A DNA stretch of 64,000 nt from positions 1 to 64,000 of the forward strand of contig NZ_MZGV01000004.1 of NCBI RefSeq assembly GCF_002029235.1, given 5' to 3'. The notes under the pieces are model-generated. The model saw only the letters and a program-made list of their open reading frames with translations. It made no database searches and was not told where the DNA came from. Shown here piece after piece: positions 43,035 through 51,678 of the stretch (positions are counted from its first letter, which is position 1; each line of letters opens with the position of its first letter). Made by a program: the position numbers and the translations under genes. This DNA is from Clostridium oryzae. GTDB lineage: Bacteria > Bacillota > Clostridia > Clostridiales > Clostridiaceae.

Positions 43035-43304
43035 ATGGTGAAATATATAAATGCGAAAGATGTTTTACCAAAAGCATTAATTCTTCAAATACAACAGTAT
43101 GTTGGTGGTAGTATGATTTACATACCTCAAAAAGATAATAATAAAAAATCATGGGGCGCTTCTACAAATAGTAGAAATGAAATTGCTAAAAGAAACAATG
43201 AAATCAATAATAAGAAGAATAACGGTGCAACCATAGATGATCTTATGTCTGAATATCATCTGTCCTATGATACAATCAAGAGTATAATTTATAGAAAGAA
43301 ATAG
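43035..43304 (+). CDS. CD3324-family small regulator (copy 3)
   Basis: An 89-residue protein, MVKYINAKDVLPKALILQ..., differing from copy 2 at about ten positions, mostly conservative, so both have been under selection. The C-terminal MSEYHLSYDTIKSIIYRKK is the presumed DNA-binding helix pair. The ATG at 43035 follows the sequestered AAGGAGC. It is followed by a terminator and then the serine hydrolase gene. Confidence 0.8.
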   Translation: MVKYINAKDVLPKALILQIQQYVGGSMIYIPQKDNNKKSWGASTNSRNEIAKRNNEINNKKNNGATIDDLMSEYHLSYDTIKSIIYRKK

Positions 43305-43308
43305 AAGA

Positions 43309-43339
43309 AAGCAGTCGGTTAATGAAGCTGACTGCTTTT
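43309..43339 (+). terminator. Terminator after CD3324 copy 3
   Basis: AAGCAGTC pairs with GACTGCTT, followed by TTTG. It shows compensating changes relative to copy 2. Confidence 0.7.
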
Positions 43340-43447
43340 GTGTATTTATATCTATAATTATACAGTACATATTATTTCTTGATATTTTCATTTATACTTT
43401 TTTATGAAGCTGTGGTTTATGTAAGAAAGTTGATGAGGAGTGAAGAA

Positions 43448-45154
43448 ATGGAGAAAACTAAAATAGTAGCTAAGATTAATGAAATGTGCAAAAAATATGA
43501 TAGAAAAGATTATCCAGGTATCGCTGTTGGAGTTGTAGAAAATGGTGAGATTATATTCAATAAAGGATATGGTGAAGCTAACCTAGATTACAATATTCCA
43601 ATTGATGAAAATACCGTATTTCATGCTTGTTCTATGACAAAACAATTTACTGCAGCCTACATTGCTCTGTTGGTAGAAGAAGGAAAGTTATCCTTAGATC
43701 AAGATGTTAGCAGTATACTTCAGCAGTTTAAAAATTGTGGCGGGGAGGTCACTATATATAATTTACTATATATGACAAATGGGATACCTGATGTATATGA
43801 TACAGCTTATTTTGTGTGTGGCATCCGGGAGGACGAAGGTATCACTCGTGATGAGTTTTGGAGATATGCTATGGCCTGCGATTGGAAGTTTTTCAAGCCG
43901 GGAGAAAGATGTAGTTATGGTAATACAGGGTATTTCTTGCTTGGACAGATAGTTGAAGCTGTAACCCAAATGTCACTTAGTCAATATGCGAACGAACATA
44001 TTTTTAAACCTTTAGGTATGAATAGCACATTTATCAGAGATGATCGTACAAAAATTATTAAAAACAGAGCTGTTGGATACTCAAATTATGATTATGTACA
44101 TTTTAATGATAGTTATAAACGTTATACTTCAAGGAATGATGAACTTTCAATTAATGAGGAGAATGTGGAAGTTGGCGGTGCCGGTCAGATATGGACAACT
44201 ATAAAGGATTTGCTTTCATGGAATAAAAATTTTTATAATAATAGACTTGGGACAGGTTCAAGTGAGCTTATAAAGTTTATTACGACATCTGGAGTGCTGA
44301 ATAATGGTAAAGAATGTGGATATGGCTGCGGCTTGTTTGTTGGTGAATTTCATGGTAATAAGATAGTACATCATGGAGGGTGGGCAGGTGGTTATAGTGC
44401 ATATTACGCCCAACTGCCAGAAAAAAAATCAGCTGTCATTATTTTAGGAAATCACACAGATTTTATGTATGATATTGGCTTTGAGAATGGAGGATTAACG
44501 AAAAGTATTCTAGAACTATTAATTGGATATGAGAATGAAAGAGACAATACGGAAGAGAAGCAATCTGATGATATAAATATAAATCAAATTGAATTTGATT
44601 TGAATTTATCAGGTGAATATATAGATCAAGAGAGCAGCTGTTTATGGAATATAACAAAAAAGAATGATGTTTATTATGTAGAAGATTCTTTAGGAAATAG
44701 TACTAAAATATTTTACCATGGTAATAGTGTTTTTAAATCTGCAGATAAAGATAAAACATATACAGTTGTGAAAAATAATAAACAAGTTATAGAATGTATT
44801 AAATTACAGGACAGAGGAGTTAGTATGTTTTATCCGTTCCATCGAAAAAAAATAGATGATTTTAAGTTAAAGTTGTATGAGGGAAGTTATTGCTGTGAAA
44901 AACTTAATGTTTCATATAATGTTAAAATTGATAATGGTAAATTATTTATAAGCAATGATAATCTCCATAATAATGCTTTAGATTTATACTATACACTTGC
45001 AATCAAAGATACTTTTATAAGTGATCATAATAGCCATATTGGAAATTGCTGCATAACGTTCAGTAGAGACTCAAATAATGAAATAGCCTCATTTTCGTAT
45101 CGAGATGACACACAGACTTTGCGAGAAAATTTCATATTTGAGAAGGTAAGATAG
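43448..45154 (+). CDS. Serine hydrolase, class C beta-lactamase family
   Basis: A 568-residue protein. The beta-lactamase/penicillin-binding domain spans about 1-370, with SxxK as Ser62-Met-Thr-Lys65, YxN as Tyr-Gly-Asn in RCSYGNTGYF, and a HHGG motif replacing KTG. Residues about 380-568 form one or two small beta-rich domains resembling DUF3471-type tails. There is no signal peptide, so it is probably cytoplasmic. Family members are esterases, peptidases or beta-lactamases. The start at 43448 follows GAGGAG. The truncated paralog at 17215 corresponds to its first quarter. Confidence 0.88.
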   Translation: MEKTKIVAKINEMCKKYDRKDYPGIAVGVVENGEIIFNKGYGEANLDYNIPIDENTVFHACSMTKQFTAAYIALLVEEGKLSLDQDVSSILQQFKNCGGEVTIYNLLYMTNGIPDVYDTAYFVCGIREDEGITRDEFWRYAMACDWKFFKPGERCSYGNTGYFLLGQIVEAVTQMSLSQYANEHIFKPLGMNSTFIRDDRTKIIKNRAVGYSNYDYVHFNDSYKRYTSRNDELSINEENVEVGGAGQIWTTIKDLLSWNKNFYNNRLGTGSSELIKFITTSGVLNNGKECGYGCGLFVGEFHGNKIVHHGGWAGGYSAYYAQLPEKKSAVIILGNHTDFMYDIGFENGGLTKSILELLIGYENERDNTEEKQSDDININQIEFDLNLSGEYIDQESSCLWNITKKNDVYYVEDSLGNSTKIFYHGNSVFKSADKDKTYTVVKNNKQVIECIKLQDRGVSMFYPFHRKKIDDFKLKLYEGSYCCEKLNVSYNVKIDNGKLFISNDNLHNNALDLYYTLAIKDTFISDHNSHIGNCCITFSRDSNNEIASFSYRDDTQTLRENFIFEKVR

Positions 45155-45164
45155 TACAATGGTA

Positions 45165-45195
45165 TTGACCTAGGTGTTACCCATAGGTTTAAACT
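45165..45195 (+). promoter_or_regulatory. MerR-type promoter with 19-bp spacer
   Basis: TTGACC (45165-45170) and TAAACT (45190-45195) are 19 bp apart. The spacer carries the dyad ACCTAGGT...ACCCATAGGT. This is the classic over-long promoter that MerR activators twist into shape. The gene it serves at 45253 is broken. Confidence 0.6.
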
Positions 45196-45252
45196 AAAGG
45201 TGTTAATAAATACAATTTATATCATAATTAAGTTGTAAAATTGGAGGTTATA

Positions 45253-45480
45253 ATGATAATTGGGATAGTTAGGCATTTTAAAGTTGATTGTAAATTAAAA
45301 AAGATAATGAGTTCTGATGATTTTGAAAAATATAATTTAAACAGTGATGAAAATGTATTAATAGTATCTCATGGCTTTTTCTTAATAACACTAATTAATG
45401 AATTGAAACTATTGGGCTTTAAAGGAAACATACCTAAGAAGATGAAAAATGGATATTTGTATATACTTAAAAATTATTAG
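45253..45480 (+). pseudogene. Histidine phosphatase with internal deletion
   Basis: 75 codons. MIIGIVRHFKVD matches the N-terminal RH motif of phosphoglycerate mutase-like phosphatases. ENVLIVSHGFFLITLINELK then GFKGNIPKKMKNG matches their C-terminal end with the second catalytic His. About 80-100 residues between them are missing, although the frame is kept. TTGGAGG precedes the ATG. It is unlikely to be active. Confidence 0.7.
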
Positions 45481-45607
45481 TAAGGATAAGCGTGTAGGAA
45501 TTTATGATTTTGACAATTGTGGATAACTTTTCACTAAATTGACATAATGCAAACTAAGTGATATTATGTTTATAATAATAGTAAACAAATTAAAGGATAG
45601 TGTAGAT

Positions 45608-46369
45608 ATGGATAAAAATTTATTTTTAGAAGCTGATCTTGAGGAAATCGAAAATGGATATACCTTCAACTCTGAAAAGGAAATATATAAATGCTTAGTT
45701 TGCGGTGAGGTATTTGAAATTGGTGAAATATATTCACTTAATGGAAGGTTCTTTGAAGCTAAAAAAGCAATAACTTTTCATGTTAAAGAACAACATGGTT
45801 CCATGCTTGAAATTCTATTAGGATTTGATAAGAAATATACAGGGATTACAGATAATCAGAAAAGTTTATTAAATGATCTTTATGAGGGTTTATCTGATAA
45901 TGAGATAGCTAAAAAGAATGGAGTATCACCAGCTACTGTGCGTCATCAAAGATTTATGTTTAGAGAGAAAGCAAAACAAGCGAAAATATATCTTGCTATT
46001 TTGGGGTTAGTTGAGAAATCCTTGGGAAAAGAGATAAAAGAAGACTTCGTTAAATTACATAACGGTGCAACTATGGTTGACGAAAGGTATGAAGTTACAA
46101 ATTCTGAACAAGACCAAATAATCGAAACATACTTTGATACATTAGAACCTTTAAAATTAAAAACTTTTCCTACAAAGGAAAAAAGAAAGATAGTTGTGCT
46201 AAGAAAAATATCAACCTTGTTTCAATCAGGTGAGAAATATTCAGAAATACAAATAAATAATATATTAAAAGAAGTCTATGCTGATATTGCAACTTTAAGG
46301 AGATATTTGATTGAATATGGTTTTATGGAGAGAACAAAGGATTGTAAAGAATATTGGTTAAAGGGATAA
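45608..46369 (+). CDS. DUF2087 transcriptional regulator
   Basis: A 253-residue paralog of the N-terminal part of the protein at 7291. It has the CLVCGEVF...FHVKEQH zinc-like segment, the LuxR-type helix-turn-helix LSDNEIAKKNGVSPATVRHQRFMFREKAKQ, and the DUF2087 domain (LKTFPTKEKRKIVVLRKI...LRRYLIEYGFMER). No GIY-YIG part is present. The start follows AAGGA. The next gene begins 13 bp after its stop. A role as a stress-responsive regulator is inferred. Confidence 0.82.
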   Translation: MDKNLFLEADLEEIENGYTFNSEKEIYKCLVCGEVFEIGEIYSLNGRFFEAKKAITFHVKEQHGSMLEILLGFDKKYTGITDNQKSLLNDLYEGLSDNEIAKKNGVSPATVRHQRFMFREKAKQAKIYLAILGLVEKSLGKEIKEDFVKLHNGATMVDERYEVTNSEQDQIIETYFDTLEPLKLKTFPTKEKRKIVVLRKISTLFQSGEKYSEIQINNILKEVYADIATLRRYLIEYGFMERTKDCKEYWLKG

Positions 46370-46382
46370 AGGGGATGTAAAT

Positions 46383-46958
46383 ATGAGTAATGTCAATAAT
46401 TTTATTGATAGTGAAGGTAAAATAAAAGCTTGGCCCGCTAAACATGATTTGAAATTTAAGGTGTTGGAATATCTTGCTAATAAATTTGAATATAATTGTT
46501 ATTACAGTGAAAAGGAGGTTAATAATATAATTGAAAATTACCATACATTTAGCGATTACTTTTTACTAAGAAGAGGTCTAATAGAAAGTAAGTTGTTATC
46601 ACGTACAAGAAATGGAGCGAAATATTGGAGACCGGATATTAATGTAAATGAAGAAAAAATCATGATTTCTAGATTGATTGAAGAAAACTACAGTATTGGT
46701 TCAATATTTAATATTGTTAAAATTAAAAATGGTGTGGGTTCAATTTGCTATCACATTTTAACGGATAAAGGAGAGTTTATTCTTAAAAGCATTGAAAATA
46801 ACGATATGAATAATCCTTATAATGAATCTAAAATTCACGAAATACTTCAAAGTGAAAATATACCTGTATCGAAATTTTATTTAACTAATGATGATCAATA
46901 TGTTTTAAGTCATGATAGAAATATATATTATCTTCAAAGTTTAAAAAATAGATATTGA
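46383..46958 (+). CDS. DUF2087 domain joined to an aminoglycoside phosphotransferase N-terminal fragment
   Basis: A 191-residue protein. Residues about 1-85 are a DUF2087 domain (IKAWPAKHDLKFKVLEYLANKF...FLLRRGLIESKLLSRTRNG). The remainder, IGSIFNIVKIKNGVGSICYHILTDKGEFILKSIE...NIPVSKFYLTND, looks like the N-lobe of APH/choline kinase-type phosphotransferases. The catalytic lobe is absent, so it may be a 3'-truncated fusion. GGGGATG precedes the start. It is transcribed with the DUF2087 gene upstream. Confidence 0.6.
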   Translation: MSNVNNFIDSEGKIKAWPAKHDLKFKVLEYLANKFEYNCYYSEKEVNNIIENYHTFSDYFLLRRGLIESKLLSRTRNGAKYWRPDINVNEEKIMISRLIEENYSIGSIFNIVKIKNGVGSICYHILTDKGEFILKSIENNDMNNPYNESKIHEILQSENIPVSKFYLTNDDQYVLSHDRNIYYLQSLKNRY

Positions 46959-47092
46959 AATCGGAAGATTAACGTGTAAAAATACTTACGGAGATTATTC
47001 GATAAATGTTTGATTAAAATAACTAGTAGTTAGTTTTTATGAATAAAAAATGAAAATGCTTCAATTGTTTAAATAATGCAGCTTTGATATGA

Positions 47093-47122
47093 TTTAATTA
47101 ACGAAGGCCGAAGTTAATTAAA
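47093..47122. promoter_or_regulatory. Palindromic operator upstream of the XRE regulator
   Basis: TTTAATTAAC (47093-47102) and GTTAATTAAA (47113-47122) are exact complements 10 bp apart, 20 bp before the start codon. Confidence 0.55.
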
Positions 47123-47142
47123 TATATTAAGGAGTTAATTTA

Positions 47143-48177
47143 ATGAGAATAGGTGAGGTTATTAGGAGTTGTAGAAAAAAACAAAATCTTACTCAGGAAC
47201 AAGTTGCAAATTATTTAAATATAAGCGCTCCTGCAGTGAATAAGTGGGAAAATGGAATATCTTATCCAGATATAACGTTACTATCACCACTCGCACGTGT
47301 TCTAAAAGTAGATGTTAATACTTTATTAGCATTTAATGAGGAATTGACAGCTGCAGAAGTAAATAAATTTGGAAAAGAGATTGGCGAAATTGTATCAAAA
47401 GACGGGTACAAAAAGGCTTTTGAAAGGGGCAGTGATTTAATTAAGCAATATTCAAGCTGTGATGAGCTAATATTGAGAATAGCATCATTATTAAGATTAT
47501 TTCTAACTGCATACAAAATTGAGGAAAAAGATAAATATGAAGAAAAAATTATTGCTTGGATTGAACTTGTAGCAGCAAGCAGCAATGAAAAGAAAGCGTC
47601 TATGGCCAAAATAACCTTATCCGCGATATACAGAGAGAAAAAAGAATATGAAAAAGCTAAAGAGATGTTAGATAAAATTCCAGAATTGGAACTAGACTTT
47701 GAAAAAAGATTACAACAGGCACTGATATTTCAAAGCAGCGGAGAAATTGAGGAGACATTCTGCGCTTGTGAAGACATACTATTTAGTGCTGCTCTTGAAG
47801 CAGAGGCGGCATTTTCTTTAATAATAGAGATGTTGTTAAAAGAAAATAAATTTAGTGAAGCAGAAGAATATACGGAGCGTGCTAAAAAGCTGGTTGAAGT
47901 GTTTGATTTAGGTGCATATCGTAAATATCAATTAGATTTATCTTTGGCAAAGGAAAAGCAGGATAAAGAAAAAGCTATAGAGCTGATTATCAATATGATA
48001 AATGAAGCAGACAGCATGGATAACATGCAGTCAAAATTATATAGGCATAGAAAATGGAAAGTAACCAAAAGCTGGAGCAAAGATAAGTATGAAAGCCTAG
48101 TAAAAGGGATAATTAAAAAAGACAAAAACCTTGATTTTGCAAAAAATGATCCTAGAATAAAATCTTTGTTGGAATAA
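47143..48177 (+). CDS. XRE-family regulator with TPR-like domain
   Basis: A 344-residue protein. The N-terminal helix-turn-helix reads IGEVIRSCRKKQNLTQEQVANYLNISAPAVNKWENGISYPDI. The rest is all helical with TPR-like pairs (YEKAKEMLDKIPEL, FSEAEEYTERAKKLVEVF). This layout occurs in regulators that respond to small peptides or partner proteins. AAGGAG precedes the ATG and a palindrome lies upstream. No partner peptide gene is evident nearby. Confidence 0.88.
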   Translation: MRIGEVIRSCRKKQNLTQEQVANYLNISAPAVNKWENGISYPDITLLSPLARVLKVDVNTLLAFNEELTAAEVNKFGKEIGEIVSKDGYKKAFERGSDLIKQYSSCDELILRIASLLRLFLTAYKIEEKDKYEEKIIAWIELVAASSNEKKASMAKITLSAIYREKKEYEKAKEMLDKIPELELDFEKRLQQALIFQSSGEIEETFCACEDILFSAALEAEAAFSLIIEMLLKENKFSEAEEYTERAKKLVEVFDLGAYRKYQLDLSLAKEKQDKEKAIELIINMINEADSMDNMQSKLYRHRKWKVTKSWSKDKYESLVKGIIKKDKNLDFAKNDPRIKSLLE

Positions 48178-48758
48178 TAATAAAATTGATAAAGCAGCTA
48201 ATCATAAATTGAATGGCGCATTCTTGTTTATGAATTAAGTAAGAGATTGCATTAGTAAAAGAAATAATGTTATCCTTAAAATATAAAGTTTATCACAATA
48301 AGATGTTGAAGGGAGAAGTAAGTATGACACCAGCTAATTGCTAATATTAATTAATCTAAAATTAATATAGATTTTCATATTGAGTTTTGAAAGCCTGATT
48401 TTATATGGGTTTATTTAGTGTACTCTTTATGGAATAAAGCATTTAGAAGGTAACTTGCTTTCAGAAAATTGCTATTGTAATTTAATGTTAATATTTTAAG
48501 AATATAACAAACCATTTTAGTGGAGTTTTTATATAAGAATGATATAATGAATACTTTTATTTACAAGCATTGTATTTGTTTATATTGAAGTTAGCAAATT
48601 ATAATAGTTATATATAGTATTTTTCGGACTGTAAGAAGAGTTTGTCTTCTTATGGTCTTTTTTATTTATGTAGATTTTGTTGGTTAAATCTATATAAAAT
48701 CAACCTTCTTGCTTATCCATAGAGTAGTAAATAAGTAATAAAGGAAGAAGGAATTTTT
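48178..48758 (+). other. Long leader region of the ABC-F gene
   Basis: TATAAT at 48543-48548 is a likely -10, giving a leader of about 200 nt that contains the terminator at 48627-48664. Further up, GGGAGAAG at 48311 precedes a six-codon frame MTPANC that may or may not be used. No other gene is seen. Confidence 0.45.
48627..48664 (+). terminator. Attenuator terminator in the ABC-F leader
   Basis: GACTGTAAGAAGA pairs with TCTTCTTATGGTC (two G-T pairs) around GTTTG, followed by TTTTTTT. It lies 95 bp before the ABC-F start, between promoter and gene. Confidence 0.75.
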
Positions 48759-50687
48759 ATGTTTGAATTAACAGTAAACGGTATAAAAAAATATATGGAA
48801 GGTACTCTTATTCTCAAAAATATAAGCTTTCAGGTTTATTCAGGAGAAAAAGTTGGTATAGTAGGTGCAAACGGAAGTGGTAAGAGTACAATTCTTAAAT
48901 TAATAGCTGGAGTATTGCCATTCAATTATTGGCCCGGCTACCCACAGACTTCAAGCCCAGGATATGATGAAGGCTGGGTTTTGAAACCTAGAGAAGCTGT
49001 CTGTGCTTACCTTGAGCAAATACCCGAGTATAAAAGTGGTCTAAAGGTTATTGATGTTTTAAAATTAGTTTTTGAGGAAATTCACCATATAGAAAATGAA
49101 ATGCATAAATTAGAAGAAAGAATGAAGTCCTTAGAGGATACTGCCTTAGAAAAAGCTTTGAAGCAGTATAGTGATTTAGTTCAATTATATGAAGTTAAAG
49201 GAGGATATGATGCAGAAGAAAAATTAGGTAAGATTTGCACTGGGCTAAAGTTGGATAACAAATTTTTAAACAAAGATTTTAGTTTGCTAAGCGGAGGTGA
49301 AAAAACTACGGTTCTTCTAGGAAAGCTGCTCATTGATAATCCTGATATACTACTGCTGGATGAGCCTACTAATCATTTGGACATGGACTCGATTGAATGG
49401 CTTGAAGGGTATCTTAAGAGTTATAAAGGAATTGTCATTGCAGTATCTCATGATAGATACTTTCTAGATAATGTGGTATCAAAAATTGTAGAGGTAGAAA
49501 ATATGGAGTGCAAGACGTACAAAGGTAATTATTCTGCCTATGTTTATCAAAAAGAAGAAAATTTAAGAATACAATATGATAATTTCAAGGAGCAGCAGAA
49601 GAAAATTAATACAATGAAAAAGACCGTAAAGGATCTTCGTGACTGGGCTATGAGGGCTGATAATAACAAATTTTTTAGAAGAGCTGCAAGTATACAGATA
49701 AAGCTTGATAAGATGGAGAAAATAGTAAAGCCTGCCTTTCAAAAAAAGAATATGAAACTAGATTTAAAGGCTGCTAAGAGGTCAGGAAATGATACAATTA
49801 AGGCAATAGGACTTTCCAAAAGCTTTGAAGATAAGGTTATTTTTAAGGATTCAGATTTGCTAATCAATTTGGGTGAGAGAGTAGCACTAATCGGTCCCAA
49901 CGGCAGCGGGAAGACTACATTTTTAAAACTTCTGATGGGTGAAGAAAAGCCAGATGCTGGTATAGTAGAACTTGGCGCCAATGTAATGGTGGGATATTTA
50001 CCTCAAAAGATTACTTTTGAAAATGAGGAGCTTACTGTGCTTCAATGCTTCAGAGAAGACATTTCTATATTAGAGGGGAAGGCTAGGGAATACCTCTCAA
50101 AGTTTATGTTTTATGGAGGCAGTGTATTTAAAAAGGTCAGGCAACTATCAGGGGGGGAGAGAATCAGGCTTAAGCTGAGTAAGCTATTATATAAAGATGT
50201 TAATTTATTGATATTGGATGAGCCTACTAATCACCTTGATATAGAGTCCATAGAGACCTTTGAAGAAGCTTTGAAAGAGTTTAATGGAACTATATTCTTT
50301 ATTTCTCATGACAGATATTTTATAAATAAAATTAGTGAAAGAGTTATAGTGCTTAAGAACAATGCCTTCAAAAGTTATGCTGGCAATTATGATTATTATA
50401 AAAACTTAAAGGAAGCTCATAACCTTCAGCTTTCTAAAAAGCCTGTGGTAAAGAGTAAAAAAGTTAAAGAACAGAAGAATACTGATGAAAGCAGAAAGAA
50501 AGAGGCAGAAGCAGCTAAGGCTTTAATGCAGGTTGAGAAGCTTGAAAAAGAGATAAAAGGGATTGATTCAGCTATGGCTGAGGATGGATTAAGTTATGAG
50601 GAGCTTAATAAATTGTATAACAGGAAGTGTGAATTGAATAAGAAATTAGATTTAGCTATGGAGTTATGGCTCCGCTTAAGCAGTTAA
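48759..50687 (+). CDS. ABC-F family ATPase, putative ribosome protection protein
   Basis: A 642-residue protein with two ATPase domains and no membrane segments. The first has Walker [10 protein letters not shown] (36-44), LSGGEKT and [11 protein letters not shown]. The second has [19 protein letters not shown] and [11 protein letters not shown]. The linker between them (about 245-325) is a charged helical pair that reaches the ribosomal P-tRNA site in ABC-F proteins. A coiled-coil C-terminal extension follows. Members dislodge antibiotics from the ribosome or aid translation. The terminator in its leader fits drug-inducible resistance ABC-Fs. Confidence 0.9.
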   Translation: MFELTVNGIKKYMEGTLILKNISFQVYSGEKVGIVGANGSGKSTILKLIAGVLPFNYWPGYPQTSSPGYDEGWVLKPREAVCAYLEQIPEYKSGLKVIDVLKLVFEEIHHIENEMHKLEERMKSLEDTALEKALKQYSDLVQLYEVKGGYDAEEKLGKICTGLKLDNKFLNKDFSLLSGGEKTTVLLGKLLIDNPDILLLDEPTNHLDMDSIEWLEGYLKSYKGIVIAVSHDRYFLDNVVSKIVEVENMECKTYKGNYSAYVYQKEENLRIQYDNFKEQQKKINTMKKTVKDLRDWAMRADNNKFFRRAASIQIKLDKMEKIVKPAFQKKNMKLDLKAAKRSGNDTIKAIGLSKSFEDKVIFKDSDLLINLGERVALIGPNGSGKTTFLKLLMGEEKPDAGIVELGANVMVGYLPQKITFENEELTVLQCFREDISILEGKAREYLSKFMFYGGSVFKKVRQLSGGERIRLKLSKLLYKDVNLLILDEPTNHLDIESIETFEEALKEFNGTIFFISHDRYFINKISERVIVLKNNAFKSYAGNYDYYKNLKEAHNLQLSKKPVVKSKKVKEQKNTDESRKKEAEAAKALMQVEKLEKEIKGIDSAMAEDGLSYEELNKLYNRKCELNKKLDLAMELWLRLSS

Positions 50688-50810
50688 AATATAATTGCAT
50701 TTTTCTTGCTGTCAGATATTGTTAGACATATGTTTGGAAAGTATATTATAATTGTGTATAAGATAAATAAATTGCGAACCAAGAAAGTGAATTAAAAGAA
50801 GATAATATTT

Positions 50811-51076
50811 AGTGTATGCTTTAAATAGGTAAGAGAAAAGAGTAAAGAGTAGAGAGAAAAGTGAAGGAAGAAATTCTGCTGTGCAGAATTTCTGAGAATT
50901 TAAATCTGATTACCGGCAAATAACTTTCTAAAAACTAAGACTATATCTAGTATTACAAAAAAATTATCTAAATAATTAAGAGTCTCTATACAATCAAAAT
51001 TCAGCCCAGCTGAATTTTAACCTTCACTTTACTCTTTTCTCTTTACTCTTTACTCTCACACCTATTTAATGCACTT
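50811..51076. repeat. 266-bp MITE-like element with long inverted ends
   Basis: The left arm (AGTG...TTTAAATAGGTAAGAGAAAAG, purine-rich, ending in the palindrome AAATTCTGCTGTGCAGAATTT) and the right arm (its imperfect complement, with AATTCAGCCCAGCTGAATTT) pair over about 70 bp. The middle has no gene. A shorter relative is at 56261-56388. Confidence 0.65.
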
Positions 51077-51206
51077 TCTCTAAACTATTCCGTCTAGCGC
51101 ATTTAGTTTGCAATATATTTAAATTGTTTTTTTAACAGGTTAGTTTATAACACAATGATTTTACAAAGACTATGAAATTGCTAGTGACAAAAGGGGGTAC
51201 ACTTGT

Positions 51207-51233
51207 ATGAGAAGATATGTTATCAATGCATAG
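51207..51233 (+). CDS. Leader peptide MRRYVINA (CD3324 copy 4)
   Basis: GGGGG at 51193-51197 precedes the ATG by nine bases. Eight codons end at TAG. The stop codon region forms the 5' arm of a stem, as in the other leaders, although the peptide sequence itself is different. Confidence 0.5.
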   Translation: MRRYVINA

Positions 51234-51317
51234 CAGAGGCTATTGCATGTAGATAATTAATTAAGATATATGCATTAGCCTTTGCTCAATCCTAAAAAAA
51301 TTATGTTTAGGAGGAGC
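51227..51317 (+). promoter_or_regulatory. Putative attenuator RNA of CD3324 gene copy 4
   Basis: TGCATAGC (51227-51234) can pair with GCTATTGCA (51239-51247). The overlapping GGCTATTGCAT (51238-51248) can instead pair with ATGCATTAGCC (51270-51280). A hairpin at 51284-51317 (GCTC/GAGC, TCCTAAA/TTTAGGA) covers the AGGAGG ribosome binding site. Confidence 0.6.
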
Positions 51318-51322
51318 ATATA

Positions 51323-51598
51323 ATGAGCTATGCAAATGCTAGGGAGATTTTTCCTGAAGATATATTAAGAATAATTCAACAATACGTGGATGGTGAATAT
51401 ATTTATATACCAAAGAAAGAGGAAAATAGAATAGCTTGGGGAGAACTTACTAAAAGTAAAGAGGAACTTCAGGCTAGAAACAAAAGAATATATGAGGATT
51501 ATTTATCGGGAGTATCTGTTCAAGGTCTTTCAAAAATATATTATCTATCACCAAAAACTATACAAAAAATTATTTCGCAAAAAAAGAATAAAGGATAA
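51323..51598 (+). CDS. CD3324-family small regulator (copy 4)
   Basis: A 91-residue protein, the most divergent of the four: MSYANAREIFPEDILRIIQQYVDGEYIYIP keeps the YxNAxx(I/V)xP start and the Q(Y)V-G-YIYIP core. It ends LSKIYYLSPKTIQKIISQKK. AGGAGG directly precedes the ATG and is covered by a hairpin. It has its own leader and terminator. A transcriptional role is inferred from the family. Confidence 0.78.
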   Translation: MSYANAREIFPEDILRIIQQYVDGEYIYIPKKEENRIAWGELTKSKEELQARNKRIYEDYLSGVSVQGLSKIYYLSPKTIQKIISQKKNKG

Positions 51599-51602
51599 TA
51601 CA

Positions 51603-51638
51603 AAATGCACTGTCTGATTTATATTGGGCAGTGCACTT
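51603..51638 (+). terminator. Terminator after CD3324 copy 4
   Basis: AATGCACTGTCTGAT pairs with ATTGGGCAGTGCACTT with wobble pairs. It is nearly identical to the terminator at 39828. Confidence 0.7.
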
Positions 51639-51678
51639 TACTTACTTATAAATTAGAATTTATCATGGTATATGGTTG

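Noticed and set aside
48547-48588. 13-residue leader peptide of the ABC-F gene (ATG at 48547)
   Set aside because: Its start codon overlaps the -10 box TATAAT, so it would not be in the transcript from that promoter.
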